Shown here piece after piece: positions 45,043-55,400 of a stretch of DNA of 64,000 nt. Origin of the DNA: a virus. Made by a program: the position numbers and the translations under genes. The stretch spans positions 151,387 to 215,386 of IMG/VR virus record IMGVR_UViG_3300034158_000023; one strand, written 5' to 3'. The notes beneath the pieces were generated by a model that had not been told where the DNA came from, did no database searches, and was given only the letters and a program-made list of their open reading frames with translations. How positions within the stretch are numbered: the first letter of the stretch is position 1; the number at the start of each line of letters is the position of its first letter.

Positions 45043-47853
45043 ATGGATAAGACTGAAATGTTGAGTTTTCTGGATTCAGACGCTGTCTATTCAGAAATAA
45101 AAGTACCAGAAGCGATTGTAGATCTGGAAGTGCGCAATGGTAACTTAATCGCTCATAAAGCCAATGACGTAGAGTTCGATGTGGGATCGTGGTTTGGTAT
45201 GTCTGGTGTGCAAATCAAATCCATGACTCTTACACAAAATGATGAGTTATTAACTGTCTTAAGTGATAACACTGAGATATTAACTCCTAGAACTAAGTGG
45301 GACGTATCTATACCTTCAAGACTAAAAGGTAAAGGACAGTTACAGCCACCAGTTGCGTTTCCTCATCTCTTTAACGATACCCCCACAGATTTCTACGACG
45401 AAGACAATGATCTATTATACATGTTTGGCAAAGCGCCCAAGTATGTATCTTTGACCACTTTACGTATGGTTACCGTAACTGGTGTAACGGTTACAGCCTC
45501 TAACCAGTGGAGTACGGCTTACCCCATCTATAGTATCTTCAACCGTAAAGTAGAATTTGTTAGTGATGGTTTATTAGGATCAGGCGCATTAACAGTTACG
45601 TTTGAATTTCCTCTGGATAAACCAGCAGAGATCAAGGGTTACTTGTATCAGAACTTACGAGCTGACTATACCACGCATAGCTACATCATTGAATATTTAC
45701 CACCCGGTGGTACAGTGTGGCAGCCATTAGACACTAGATCTCCTGGTATGGCACTGAACACTGTAATTTATGCTGAGTCAGTAATCGCTAAATCTATTCG
45801 TTGGAGATCATTATCCTTCGGTAGTGCTCCAGGTATAGGTAGACTTGACTGGTTAGTAGGAAAGGCAGGTAACTCCGCTTCTGCTTTACCTGTTAACTTC
45901 CCTGCTGGTTACTTTAATGTGACGGAAGATGAGGACACTATCTATGTGGAACCAAACCGTTTAACTCCGTCTGACAATAATGATATCACATTCAACTTGC
46001 TTAACTATCACCATCTGTTACATGTTCCAGCAGGTGGACAACGTACCTTATTTAAGGCTAACGTGATAAACGTAGTGCCTTGGAACGTGGTCAGAGCAGA
46101 TAGTAGTATTGCCGCAGATGAACTACCTTCGATTAAGTTGAAACGTGGTAGATGGTATTACAGATACGCCTTAGCCTTAGTTAACGCAGCTAAGTTTAGA
46201 GTTTACCTGAGCATCAATGGTACACTTTATCCTTTATCTGATATCATGTCAGGGGTAACGCAAGTTACCGGGTCTAGAGCGGTAGTCGTGCAAGACGAAG
46301 GGGTGTTGGAAATCTATGAAGATACTACTACTTTCTTAGTGGTAGAGACAGAAGGTACTGGTGGTCTCTCTAAGGTTGGCGTAGGAAGTCCTAGTGCTTC
46401 TCTAGAGTTATGGTGGGTAGATAATAACTTATCTGCTGTAATTGCTCCTGTGTTGCCAACAGCAGGACTAATAGCAGCCCCATTTAAACACTTAGAGGGA
46501 ACTTTAGGTGGCGGTACTGGTAGTGCACTATTCACCAACTCGTTGGCTAACGAAACTCGCTGGGCTAGTGTGTCTAACTATTTGATCATGAGTGCTGCTA
46601 CGCATTTCCGTATCTGGAGATGTAGTCTAGCTGCTGGCAGTCCTATGAATGCCAAACTCAAGATAACTAAGTTAGATCGTGGTGCATACGTAATGGAGAA
46701 CGCCCATAAAGTACTTACTAAGGTAGGTAGCAATGAATGGGAGGTTATGACCTATACTTTACCGCCTGGCGTTTACCGTTTTGATTACATTGCAGAACGT
46801 AAGGATAGTGCGTGGTTCATAGAACAAATGCCTAAACCTGCCGAGTGGGAGTTTGGTCAGATTGCGATACGTGTAACGTTACCAATGACTTCTGCTGTTG
46901 AAGCAGGTCAAACCGTAACTAACAGTAGTGAGGTTAATGGTAGTACTAAAGGGTTCAATGCATTTACTGCTGTACCTACAGGTAATGGTTGGTTAAGTGG
47001 TGGCACCACTACGTTCGGTGATGCTGTAGCCAGAGCTAACGTTCCAATGACAGCCACACCGCAAAACGGACAAACCGTAACATGGAGTTCAGACTACGGT
47101 GCAGCGTATAGCGGTCTAGAAGCATTAGGCGTTGGTATCTCGTCTAATGGTTGGGTTGTTCCAGCGGCACCTACACCAGCTGCTCCGCAGTGGCTACAGT
47201 TGGAGTTTGATACACCTGTTGCGTTTGATTCATACTCCATAACAAACCGTAACTATAGCTTAGCAGTCTCTCCTAGAAGTTGGACTGTGCAAGTCTCAGA
47301 CAACGGAGTTGATTGGACCCCTGTGTCTACTGTAGTCGATGACATGCGCAACAATCAAGCGGAACTTAGGGTGTTCAGGTTGGATACTCCTGTCACTGCT
47401 AAATTTGTGCGGTTGTCTATAACTAAACATCACGTATTCGCTGACGTTCCTTATCTCTGCGCAGTTGGTCAGTTTTTAATAGGGACAATGACATCTAAAA
47501 GTGAATGGTTAAACGTGGCATTTGACACTCCACAACGGGTAGCTAAATACCAATTAACTAACCGTTTGGCAGCCAATAATAATACAACCCATTCACCTAA
47601 GAGTTGGCAGTTGCTAGGGCGTCTAGCTGGTGCTGAATGGGAAGTCTTGCATACGGTAGTAGACGACACTAGGAACAGCTATGGGATAACTCGAGAGTTC
47701 TTTTTAGACACTCCAGCTATCTGCGATGAGGTTCGTTTAAACATCACTGCTAAAAATAATGGTACTGGTGCTGAAGCAACCACGCCGTATGTTATCGTAC
47801 AACATTTCCAATTATCAAACGTTGTTAACACACTTAATTCCGATTGGTTATAA
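45043..47853 (+). CDS. Tail fibre or adhesin with two discoidin-like domains
   Basis: A 936-residue protein. The C-terminal 300 residues hold two F5/8-type-C-like (discoidin) segments: WLQLEFDTPVAF then SPRSWTVQVSDNGVDW and KFVRLSIT; and WLNVAFDTP then SPKSWQLLGR and DEVRLNIT. Each also has a T-x-x-G-Q-T-V-T lead segment. Discoidin domains bind sugars or lipids. The middle has C1q-like stretches (LKRGRWYYRYALAL; LPPGVYRFDYIAER). The N-terminal 90 residues probably attach it to the virion. It is the first gene of a ten-gene run of surface-binding proteins. The start is supported by AGTGAG. Confidence 0.7.
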   Translation: MDKTEMLSFLDSDAVYSEIKVPEAIVDLEVRNGNLIAHKANDVEFDVGSWFGMSGVQIKSMTLTQNDELLTVLSDNTEILTPRTKWDVSIPSRLKGKGQLQPPVAFPHLFNDTPTDFYDEDNDLLYMFGKAPKYVSLTTLRMVTVTGVTVTASNQWSTAYPIYSIFNRKVEFVSDGLLGSGALTVTFEFPLDKPAEIKGYLYQNLRADYTTHSYIIEYLPPGGTVWQPLDTRSPGMALNTVIYAESVIAKSIRWRSLSFGSAPGIGRLDWLVGKAGNSASALPVNFPAGYFNVTEDEDTIYVEPNRLTPSDNNDITFNLLNYHHLLHVPAGGQRTLFKANVINVVPWNVVRADSSIAADELPSIKLKRGRWYYRYALALVNAAKFRVYLSINGTLYPLSDIMSGVTQVTGSRAVVVQDEGVLEIYEDTTTFLVVETEGTGGLSKVGVGSPSASLELWWVDNNLSAVIAPVLPTAGLIAAPFKHLEGTLGGGTGSALFTNSLANETRWASVSNYLIMSAATHFRIWRCSLAAGSPMNAKLKITKLDRGAYVMENAHKVLTKVGSNEWEVMTYTLPPGVYRFDYIAERKDSAWFIEQMPKPAEWEFGQIAIRVTLPMTSAVEAGQTVTNSSEVNGSTKGFNAFTAVPTGNGWLSGGTTTFGDAVARANVPMTATPQNGQTVTWSSDYGAAYSGLEALGVGISSNGWVVPAAPTPAAPQWLQLEFDTPVAFDSYSITNRNYSLAVSPRSWTVQVSDNGVDWTPVSTVVDDMRNNQAELRVFRLDTPVTAKFVRLSITKHHVFADVPYLCAVGQFLIGTMTSKSEWLNVAFDTPQRVAKYQLTNRLAANNNTTHSPKSWQLLGRLAGAEWEVLHTVVDDTRNSYGITREFFLDTPAICDEVRLNITAKNNGTGAEATTPYVIVQHFQLSNVVNTLNSDWL

Positions 47854-47863
47854 GGGGGCAGTT

Positions 47864-49876
47864 ATGAGACTACCGACGTTTCAAGTAGTCGATGGGATAG
47901 TTGATCCAATTTCAACCCACGGCGATAGTATTAGATTAGTGGGAGCTGGGCGCGCCCAGCCTATCCCAGGCAAAACGTTGTTAGGTAAGGATGCCATTGG
48001 TTATTTAGCAGACTGCATTTACAGGACAGAAGATGCAGCCCTTAATTTAATTCCGCTTTCCTGGACTTTACAGATTTACGCACACCTAACCAATAACATC
48101 ACTATACTAGCGTCTCACGACGCTCAGGTAGCTGCTGGCGGTTGGGTGTTGACGATGGGATCTAGTAGTATAAACTTTTACCGTAACTGGTTTACTGGCT
48201 CTGGGTATTATTTAGATTTAATTTTCTCTTTGGATTTCCCAGAAGGGTTAAATAAAAATGAACCTAAACACTACGCGTTAGTAAAAGATGCCAACCGTGT
48301 AAGTGTGTACGTTAACTATAAGTTAGCCAGAACTTTTAATTTTCCAACTAACGTAGGATCCCCAGGGTTTTCTATGTTTGGTATTACTGGAGGGAAAGAC
48401 ACTTACAATAGTGCTAGTTCGCTATACTGTAACTTCATCAGACTAGACCATAACTACGTTACACCTGTAGATGAGTTCACTAGATTTGATGCTGCTATTC
48501 CTAGAGAGGTCGCGTTATCTTTCTTTGATACAGAGGCGGTCTCACCACAAGCATTTGACAAAGTACATTTAAAAGGGGTGCGTAACTTCTCTCCTCCATT
48601 AAAGGAAAGTGACTTTGCTGGTGCTGTAGGTATCATACCACCATTAACCGCAGACGTAGGTGCAGTGTACGCAGTAGCGGCCAGTGATGTTTATTCTGGT
48701 ACTTACCCTGCATGGAAAGCTTTCCCTGGGATTAACCATGTGCCTACATCATCGGCTTTATGGGCAAGTAGTACGGCAGCTGGTGATAAATGGCTATCCA
48801 TTCGTAGAGTGGATAATCAACCGTTCCTGGTCAACGCCTTCAGAGTAACTGATGGTACTATTGATGGATACCGTGGTCTCGATTACACGTTACAAGGTAA
48901 AATGCAAGAGGACGCTCAGTGGACAGATCTGTATTCAGTTACTGATGTGCCTAATACTCCTGATCTTTCGCATTACTTTACCAACATAGGTAATCACAAT
49001 TACTCTAATTACCGACTGTTATTTACCAAGTATGCTCTTGTAAATAAACGTATGGCGGTTTCATTATTCCAGTTATACTTCGTGGAGAGTGTGCCAGGCA
49101 GTAAGTCATTCGAACTGTCTAACAACTCAAAAGAAGTTACGTTAGTAGGACAATCTACTGAAACTGGTAATTACATTAAATCATTTACGTTTAGTGGTGA
49201 AGGTTACCCTCGTACGTTTAATGTGGTTTTAAATGATAACAGTGTACTGAACGCTGGGCAACAAGAGGTAATCGACTTAGGGTTAAGTTTCCCATGGGGC
49301 AACACAGGTGGGTATCTAGCTAAAGATGGTCAAGGTAATTACTACACTAAACCAATGGCATTCGAAGGCTTTACGGTAGTGAATAATAATGGGGAAATTA
49401 CCCTTACTTATCCTGCGGCGTCTTTATCTAAATACAGCATCGACGGTTTGGATGAGTATGCCATTAAAGCATCGCCAGCTACTGAGTTTATGAAAGTTCT
49501 TGCTAGCGTATGGACGTTAGTACCTTTAGAAACCAAACGACTCGACTCCACTGAGGAGATATCTGTTACACGACGTCGTATAAAAGCTGGTAGGTATTTG
49601 GTACGCGGGTTTGTAACTCTAACCGCCCCAGCTGGAGCAGCTTGTATTTTGACTACAGCCGCCGGAGCTACGCTATTACAAAGCCTAGGTGGGTACTCAG
49701 GCAAGTCAGATTTTAGCACCATCCAAATACCTATGGTTGGGACCATCAACCTCACTGAAGATACTGATGTGGAGTTAAAGGTGTATGCGGTTGTAGCCAC
49801 TAGAAATACAATATCAATGGCATCTAAGGTACTCATCAAAAGTGAGCATACCAAATTAAACTTCTTTAAGGTGTAA
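47864..49876 (+). CDS. Tail fibre or adhesin with laminin-G-like and discoidin-like domains
   Basis: Start at 47864, after TAAGGGGGCAGTT; a longer frame would begin inside the preceding gene. The 670-residue protein has a laminin-G or concanavalin-like N-terminal domain (about 10-205), with LSWTLQIYAHL, HYALVKDANRVSVYVNY and FCNFIRLDHNYV-type strands. A discoidin-like segment (about 255-410: WLSIRRVDNQPFLVNAFRVT then LDYTLQGKMQEDAQWTDLYS) follows, then beta-repeat and C1q-like regions. It binds host surface glycans by inference. It starts 10 bases after the previous stop and 1 base separates it from the next gene. Confidence 0.7.
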   Translation: MRLPTFQVVDGIVDPISTHGDSIRLVGAGRAQPIPGKTLLGKDAIGYLADCIYRTEDAALNLIPLSWTLQIYAHLTNNITILASHDAQVAAGGWVLTMGSSSINFYRNWFTGSGYYLDLIFSLDFPEGLNKNEPKHYALVKDANRVSVYVNYKLARTFNFPTNVGSPGFSMFGITGGKDTYNSASSLYCNFIRLDHNYVTPVDEFTRFDAAIPREVALSFFDTEAVSPQAFDKVHLKGVRNFSPPLKESDFAGAVGIIPPLTADVGAVYAVAASDVYSGTYPAWKAFPGINHVPTSSALWASSTAAGDKWLSIRRVDNQPFLVNAFRVTDGTIDGYRGLDYTLQGKMQEDAQWTDLYSVTDVPNTPDLSHYFTNIGNHNYSNYRLLFTKYALVNKRMAVSLFQLYFVESVPGSKSFELSNNSKEVTLVGQSTETGNYIKSFTFSGEGYPRTFNVVLNDNSVLNAGQQEVIDLGLSFPWGNTGGYLAKDGQGNYYTKPMAFEGFTVVNNNGEITLTYPAASLSKYSIDGLDEYAIKASPATEFMKVLASVWTLVPLETKRLDSTEEISVTRRRIKAGRYLVRGFVTLTAPAGAACILTTAAGATLLQSLGGYSGKSDFSTIQIPMVGTINLTEDTDVELKVYAVVATRNTISMASKVLIKSEHTKLNFFKV

Positions 49877-49877
49877 T

Positions 49878-52418
49878 ATGAACATTGAGAAAAACACTTT
49901 TTACGATGTTAGGAAAATACCTGGAGATAAGTTAGGACTTAGAACTATCTCCGATGTAACAGTGGCTGAAGGTGGTGACGTTGAACTAACTTTTAGTGAC
50001 ACGGCAAAAAAGGAATTACCTGCACCTGCACCGCTGCCAGTTAAGGACATCGTCAGTGCAGCTATCGTCGGTGACGACTTAGTTGTTAATTTTAATAACG
50101 GTACATCACAGAACATAGGTAGGGTAAATCCTACCTTTACTAAAGAACCTCCGGCGTTTACTGGTACGGGACTACTAGCAGATGATACTACTGGCGCGTT
50201 TAAGAAACTTGCTGGAGTTGGACCTTTCTTAAACATAACAGAAACTGTGAACGAATTTAAGTTAACTATTGACTTATCTGAAGCAGTGGTGCCTCCCCCA
50301 CCTCCAGCTGGTACATTCGTTTACGACCAGGTGCTTTCTACTACGTGGAAGAGCACAACTCCGTTTTCAGATACTGCGGTGGGTGCAATGTATTACTTAC
50401 CAGGCACTAACACCGCTGCCTGGAACAGTTACGATGTGTCTGGTTTAAATGAACCATCGCCATACCCAGTTACGTTCAATGCAGATAAGAGTTTTGTCTT
50501 ACCTGCTGGGCATTACTATGTTGAGTTTTACACTCAGTATACGGTAGATGGCGTGGCTGAGTTACAGTTATTTGATGTTACAAATAATGCCGTTGTGTTA
50601 AACGGGTTAGGGGTAGAGAGTGTTTCAACTGGTGATTACAGTGTGCACCAAGGTACCGCTTTACGTGGAGAGTTCGTGTTAACTGCACCAACTACTCTAT
50701 TGTTTCGTGGTAAAGCAGGTAAATACATTTATCTAGGGTACACTATTAACCGCGAGGGTATTGACCACCACATTGTCTGTTCCATGATGATGTGGAAAAT
50801 TAGTGATACTGCCCTTAATCTAAATAGAAATACACCGCAGTTAGACAACAGTTGGAAACAGTTAACAGCTGTGTATAATCCAGCTTCTGCGATCTCAACA
50901 GTTGCTGGTACCTTTAGTGTCACGTATACTTGCGGTACTATCAATCTTTATGTTAACACGGTTAAGGTGCCCAATGGCGGTAACTACATTATCCCAGACA
51001 CAGCTAGAAAGTTTGTATTTTTATCTGACGATGGGTTAATCAAAACTGAGTTGGGTAGCCCTATTGACATTAGTAGTGGTACTAGACCTTTCGGTAAACA
51101 TAGTACGTTGGCTAGCAATGGTCGCGTGTATGTGCCAGCTTATAACGCTGCGCAACACGTACAGATTATCCCAATGCCTATAGGTGGTTGGGTTAGACCT
51201 GCTGTAACTGGAGGGTATGATTATTTCCCTAGACCTATAGCTATCCATGATCCACACATAACCGTAACTGCTCCAGTGCCAGTAACTGGGCATGCCACGG
51301 CATTGTCATTGTTTAAGAACTCCAAGGCCACTGGACAGTCCAACGAGTATTACTCTGTGGCTACTGCAACTCCAGAGATTAAAGTCGAGTTACGTTTACC
51401 GATAACGCTTAAAGCATTGCGATTAAGTCGTGGTACTTATGGACTAATTACGGAAGCTAACTTATATTCAGTTGAAGGAGGCACTAGAACCTTACTAGCC
51501 CCACTGGTGTTGTCTGGTAACGACATGGTGGCTGAAGGACTTACAGGTGCAGCAGCTAAGGAATACGTAGTGGTTATCGTTACTGCTGCTGGTAGCGCTG
51601 GCGCTGTACAGTTTGGATGTAATGGCATTCAGTTAATCGTAGCGGAAGAAATTGACACAGCTAAATATGAAGGTGTGGTTGAACTAATCCCAGGAGCTCC
51701 TCACAGTACGGTAACTGCTAAATATGAGATTGCTCAGGGTTCTCCTCTAACTGATGAGATCATGTTTATCCCTGTGTCTAACTTTGATACCCGTGGTGGT
51801 TTTGAGTTCTATGATCCTGTAGCTAACCGCTGGAGAAAAGACACTTTTGGACTTACCATAAACGCAGCTTATATATTCAGTTGCGCTATTTGCTCTCCGT
51901 TAAACGATAACATCTTTATCTTCACTCGTACGCCTGAAGCTGATTTCTATATTTACAATCCTGTAAAGAAAGTGATCAAAACCTTACCATTTATGGCAAC
52001 TGGGGTTGATTGCGTAGTGAACGGTTTAGACGGTAAGATCTATGGTGCTATAGGTAACTCTAATCAGTTAACTGTGGTAGAGCCATTGAAGCAACACGTG
52101 TGGAGTGTGGGTACAGATACTGCCTATGCGCCTACAGCTGAAATCACTCAGATGTTATTTGGTAATGATGGTAAGCTGCGTATCTTCCCTTATAACGGGC
52201 CAGTGTACACTATTGACTTTACAACTATGACCTGCACAGCTGAAGGTACTACCATCTGGTGGTATGTCAACGTTAGAATGTTAAACGGTGAGTACTTCGC
52301 TTTCATCGCAAGACGTTTAACTGGTAGCGTTGCTACTATTTCTAACTACTACTACAAACGATTCACTGGGAGTTTCACTCCTGACCGTAAGCTCCAGTTA
52401 GGACATTATGTAAACTAA
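49878..52418 (+). CDS. Tail fibre or adhesin with beta-repeat, C1q-like and propeller-like parts
   Basis: An 846-residue protein. The N-terminal part has two copies of a short beta-repeat (VELTFSDTAKKELPAP; LVVNFNNGTSQNIGRV) like those in the 52485 product. A jelly-roll segment (about 145-310) contains SFVLPAGHYYVEFYT. The C-terminal 250 residues contain repeats such as FIYIYNPVKKVIKTLP and LFGNDGKLRIFPYNG that suggest a beta-propeller. Such modules usually read surface polymers. AAGGTGTAAT precedes the ATG. A hairpin follows the gene. Confidence 0.65.
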   Translation: MNIEKNTFYDVRKIPGDKLGLRTISDVTVAEGGDVELTFSDTAKKELPAPAPLPVKDIVSAAIVGDDLVVNFNNGTSQNIGRVNPTFTKEPPAFTGTGLLADDTTGAFKKLAGVGPFLNITETVNEFKLTIDLSEAVVPPPPPAGTFVYDQVLSTTWKSTTPFSDTAVGAMYYLPGTNTAAWNSYDVSGLNEPSPYPVTFNADKSFVLPAGHYYVEFYTQYTVDGVAELQLFDVTNNAVVLNGLGVESVSTGDYSVHQGTALRGEFVLTAPTTLLFRGKAGKYIYLGYTINREGIDHHIVCSMMMWKISDTALNLNRNTPQLDNSWKQLTAVYNPASAISTVAGTFSVTYTCGTINLYVNTVKVPNGGNYIIPDTARKFVFLSDDGLIKTELGSPIDISSGTRPFGKHSTLASNGRVYVPAYNAAQHVQIIPMPIGGWVRPAVTGGYDYFPRPIAIHDPHITVTAPVPVTGHATALSLFKNSKATGQSNEYYSVATATPEIKVELRLPITLKALRLSRGTYGLITEANLYSVEGGTRTLLAPLVLSGNDMVAEGLTGAAAKEYVVVIVTAAGSAGAVQFGCNGIQLIVAEEIDTAKYEGVVELIPGAPHSTVTAKYEIAQGSPLTDEIMFIPVSNFDTRGGFEFYDPVANRWRKDTFGLTINAAYIFSCAICSPLNDNIFIFTRTPEADFYIYNPVKKVIKTLPFMATGVDCVVNGLDGKIYGAIGNSNQLTVVEPLKQHVWSVGTDTAYAPTAEITQMLFGNDGKLRIFPYNGPVYTIDFTTMTCTAEGTTIWWYVNVRMLNGEYFAFIARRLTGSVATISNYYYKRFTGSFTPDRKLQLGHYVN

Positions 52419-52423
52419 CATTG

Positions 52424-52445
52424 TAAGATGGTCTCGGCCATCTTA
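52424..52445 (+). terminator. Hairpin after adhesin gene
   Basis: TAAGATGG (52424-52431) pairs with CCATCTTA (52438-52445). It has no T-tract and could be an RNA 3' end or processing site inside the fibre operon. Confidence 0.5.
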
Positions 52446-52484
52446 TGATTAGACTATTAGTCTTACTTACAATGGGATAGATTT

Positions 52485-55400
52485 ATGAATAACCAAAAAT
52501 TAACAGGGGTCTTGGATCAACTAGTAAAGCGGATACTAACTCAAGTCAGTGGTAAGACAGTACAGTCTATGGTTGTAGACCAAGTCACTGGTGAATTCAC
52601 CATCTACTACACTGATGGATCTGAGCAAAACCTGGGTCGTATCTTTGGCGACGCAGGTGCCCCTGGTGCGGGTATCTTAGACGTGCAGTTATATCCCGAT
52701 CCGGAATCTCCAGCAGACGTGTATCTGCAAACTACTTTAACAAACGGGGTTATCTTACGTACTCGTGATTCTTTAAAAGGTTGGGATGGTAAAGGTTTAG
52801 ATAGTGCATATATCTCTAACAACCATATCCACTTTGTTTTAGATGATGGTTTAGGTACTGAGCTGATACCTATCCCAGTAAACGGTTTAATGGCCATCAG
52901 TATTACTGGCGCTAACATTGTAGCTGGTGAATTAGTCTTCAATCTGTCAGATGGCAACACCCTGACTGCTGGTATTGCAGAAGACTTAGCTGGTCGTGGT
53001 ATTACTAGCGCAGCAATCACTAACTCCAACTTAATCCTTAAATACAGCGATGCTCCTGACGTCCCAGTAGACCTAGGTCGTGTGGTAGGTGACTCAGTTG
53101 TAGGCACTGAAGTTAGAGAGGGGAATTTATTCTTCCAGTTAGCTAGTGGTACTGAGCTAGATGCTGGTAGTGCTGCTGCCCTAGCTGGTGTCGGTGTGGC
53201 TGAAGTTAAGTTAGAAGATGGTAAACTTAAGATTAAGTATTCTAACTCTCCTACTTTTGTGGACTTGGGTGGGGTAGATGGTGTTGCTAGTCTGCGAGTA
53301 GTAGATGGTAAGTTAGTGTATGCTAAATCCTCTGCGCCTACTCTGGATATTGAGATAGCGACCTTTAGTTCTATCTTAGGTATGGAAGTGGTGGGTAATG
53401 AGTTATTTGCTCTCACTAACCAACCTGCTCCAGCTGATCGTATCAACTTAGGACCTGTAGCTAACTTAAAAGGTGACCCTGGTGTAGGTATCTCCACTGC
53501 GGTTATTGCTAACAACGTTCTAACCTTAACCTTAACCAACAATGCAGAGATTGATTTACCTGTAGGCGGGTTAGCACCAGTCGTAATCACAGGCGCTCGT
53601 TATGATAGCGTAGCCGATGAAATCTTTTTCATCTTAGGTGATGGTTCTGAAATACCTTCTGGTATTAAAGAAGATATGCGTGGTGAAGGTTTAAACCGAG
53701 TAGAGATGTCAGCTACTGGTGTATTAACCGTGTACTATGACCGAGCTCCTACAGTCGGTGTAGAGTTAGCTACTATTAAGTATCTAACTGAGTTCTATGT
53801 TGAAAACGGTAAGATTTGGGCTAAGTATAACACTGCTCCAACTACCCCTGTAGAACTAGGTACCATCTTAGGTGTGTCTGAGATAGTTTCAGAAGCTGGG
53901 GTGATTAAGGTTAAGTACACCGATGGCACTGAGTCCACCTTAGGTGAGTTAAAAGGTATTAAGTCAGTTACTGTTGACAATGCTTACAACTTAGTTATTA
54001 CTTATAGTGATAACAGTACCCACAATGCTGGTTTAGTACGTGGTAGCCCAGGTGCGGATGGTGCCTCAATCATTGGTGCTGTAATCGATGGTTCTGGTGA
54101 TTTGATTTTATCCACTAGTAAAGGGGAAACGATTAACGCTGGTCAAGCACGTATTGACATCGATAACATCATCGGTTCAGTAAAACGCTTTGTGGCTACT
54201 GCTGCACAAGCGGTATACAACGTTGCCCATAGCGGTGAAGCTGCTGTGTTCGTAGACGGCGTATTAGCCCCTGCCTCTAGACTGGATTTATCAGCTGGCG
54301 ATTCCATTAAGTTCAATCCAGCATTTACTGGTGGAGAACAAGTAGTAGTAATGGCGTTTGCTCCAACTGGTTCGGTGATTACTGGTAAAGGCGTTAAGGC
54401 GGTAGCTGAGATCAGCCCAGGTGTGTTTGAAATGGAGTTAGAGAATGGTGTTAAATACACTATCAACACTGTAACTCCGATAGACCCAGATGCACTACCT
54501 CCAAGAATCACAGGGATTGTTATCAACCAGTCTTCTCATTTGATTTTTACTTTCTCAGATGAGACTACCATTGATGCAGGCTTTACAGCCAATGCCAACA
54601 GCATTACTACTGCTAAGGTAAATCCTAGCGGTGATTTGATTCTGACGCTGACAGACTTAACTACGATTAACTGTGGTTCGGTTATGTCTAACTTGGCAAT
54701 CTCTAATGCTGTCATTGATGCCAACGGTCACCTAATCATTACCATGAACTCTGGTGGTGTATTTGATACTGGTGTAACTGGTGCTTATGTAGTAAGTGCT
54801 GCTATTGATGCTAACGATGGTCATCTGCGTTTGACTTTGAACACAGGTACCATAGTTGATGCAGGCGCTGTAGTTAATCCACTGTTAGGTACGTTCATTG
54901 ACGTAATTGCGTTTGAAGGACAAACTGAGTTTAGTGCTATGCACGCTGGACACCGGGTGTTATTCTTTGCCAACGGTATCTTACTCAACGAGTCACGTTT
55001 AAACTTAACTGACCCAACTAAGGTTATTACCTTAACTCCTCGTAAAGATCAAGACGTTATTCGTATTGTGTTGATGTCTACAGGTGGGGTGTTTGTTAAA
55101 GGTTTAGAGTCAGAAGCTCTAGCCCAAGACAATACCTATTACGGTAAAGTTGGTGGCGTGGTAGGTTTCCATCCTGTCGGAGCACTGAAGGTTGCTACAC
55201 CGTTAGATTTTGTTGCTAACCCAGGACAGACGGTGTTTAACAACATTCCTCATACTGGCATGGTTGAGATCTTTAAGAACGGACAACTAGTTACTACTGG
55301 ATTCCAGACTCCACCAGAGAAGGTTATCTTTAACGTACCTTTAGTCGGTGGTGAGCTGATTCGTATTAACTCACTGTCAGCACCTAAGCAATTAGGAGCT

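Noticed and set aside
52607-53590. 327-codon frame on the minus strand
   Set aside because: It lies wholly antisense to the repetitive fibre gene; its Ser/Thr/Pro-rich composition is the mirror of the repeats and there is no ribosome site.
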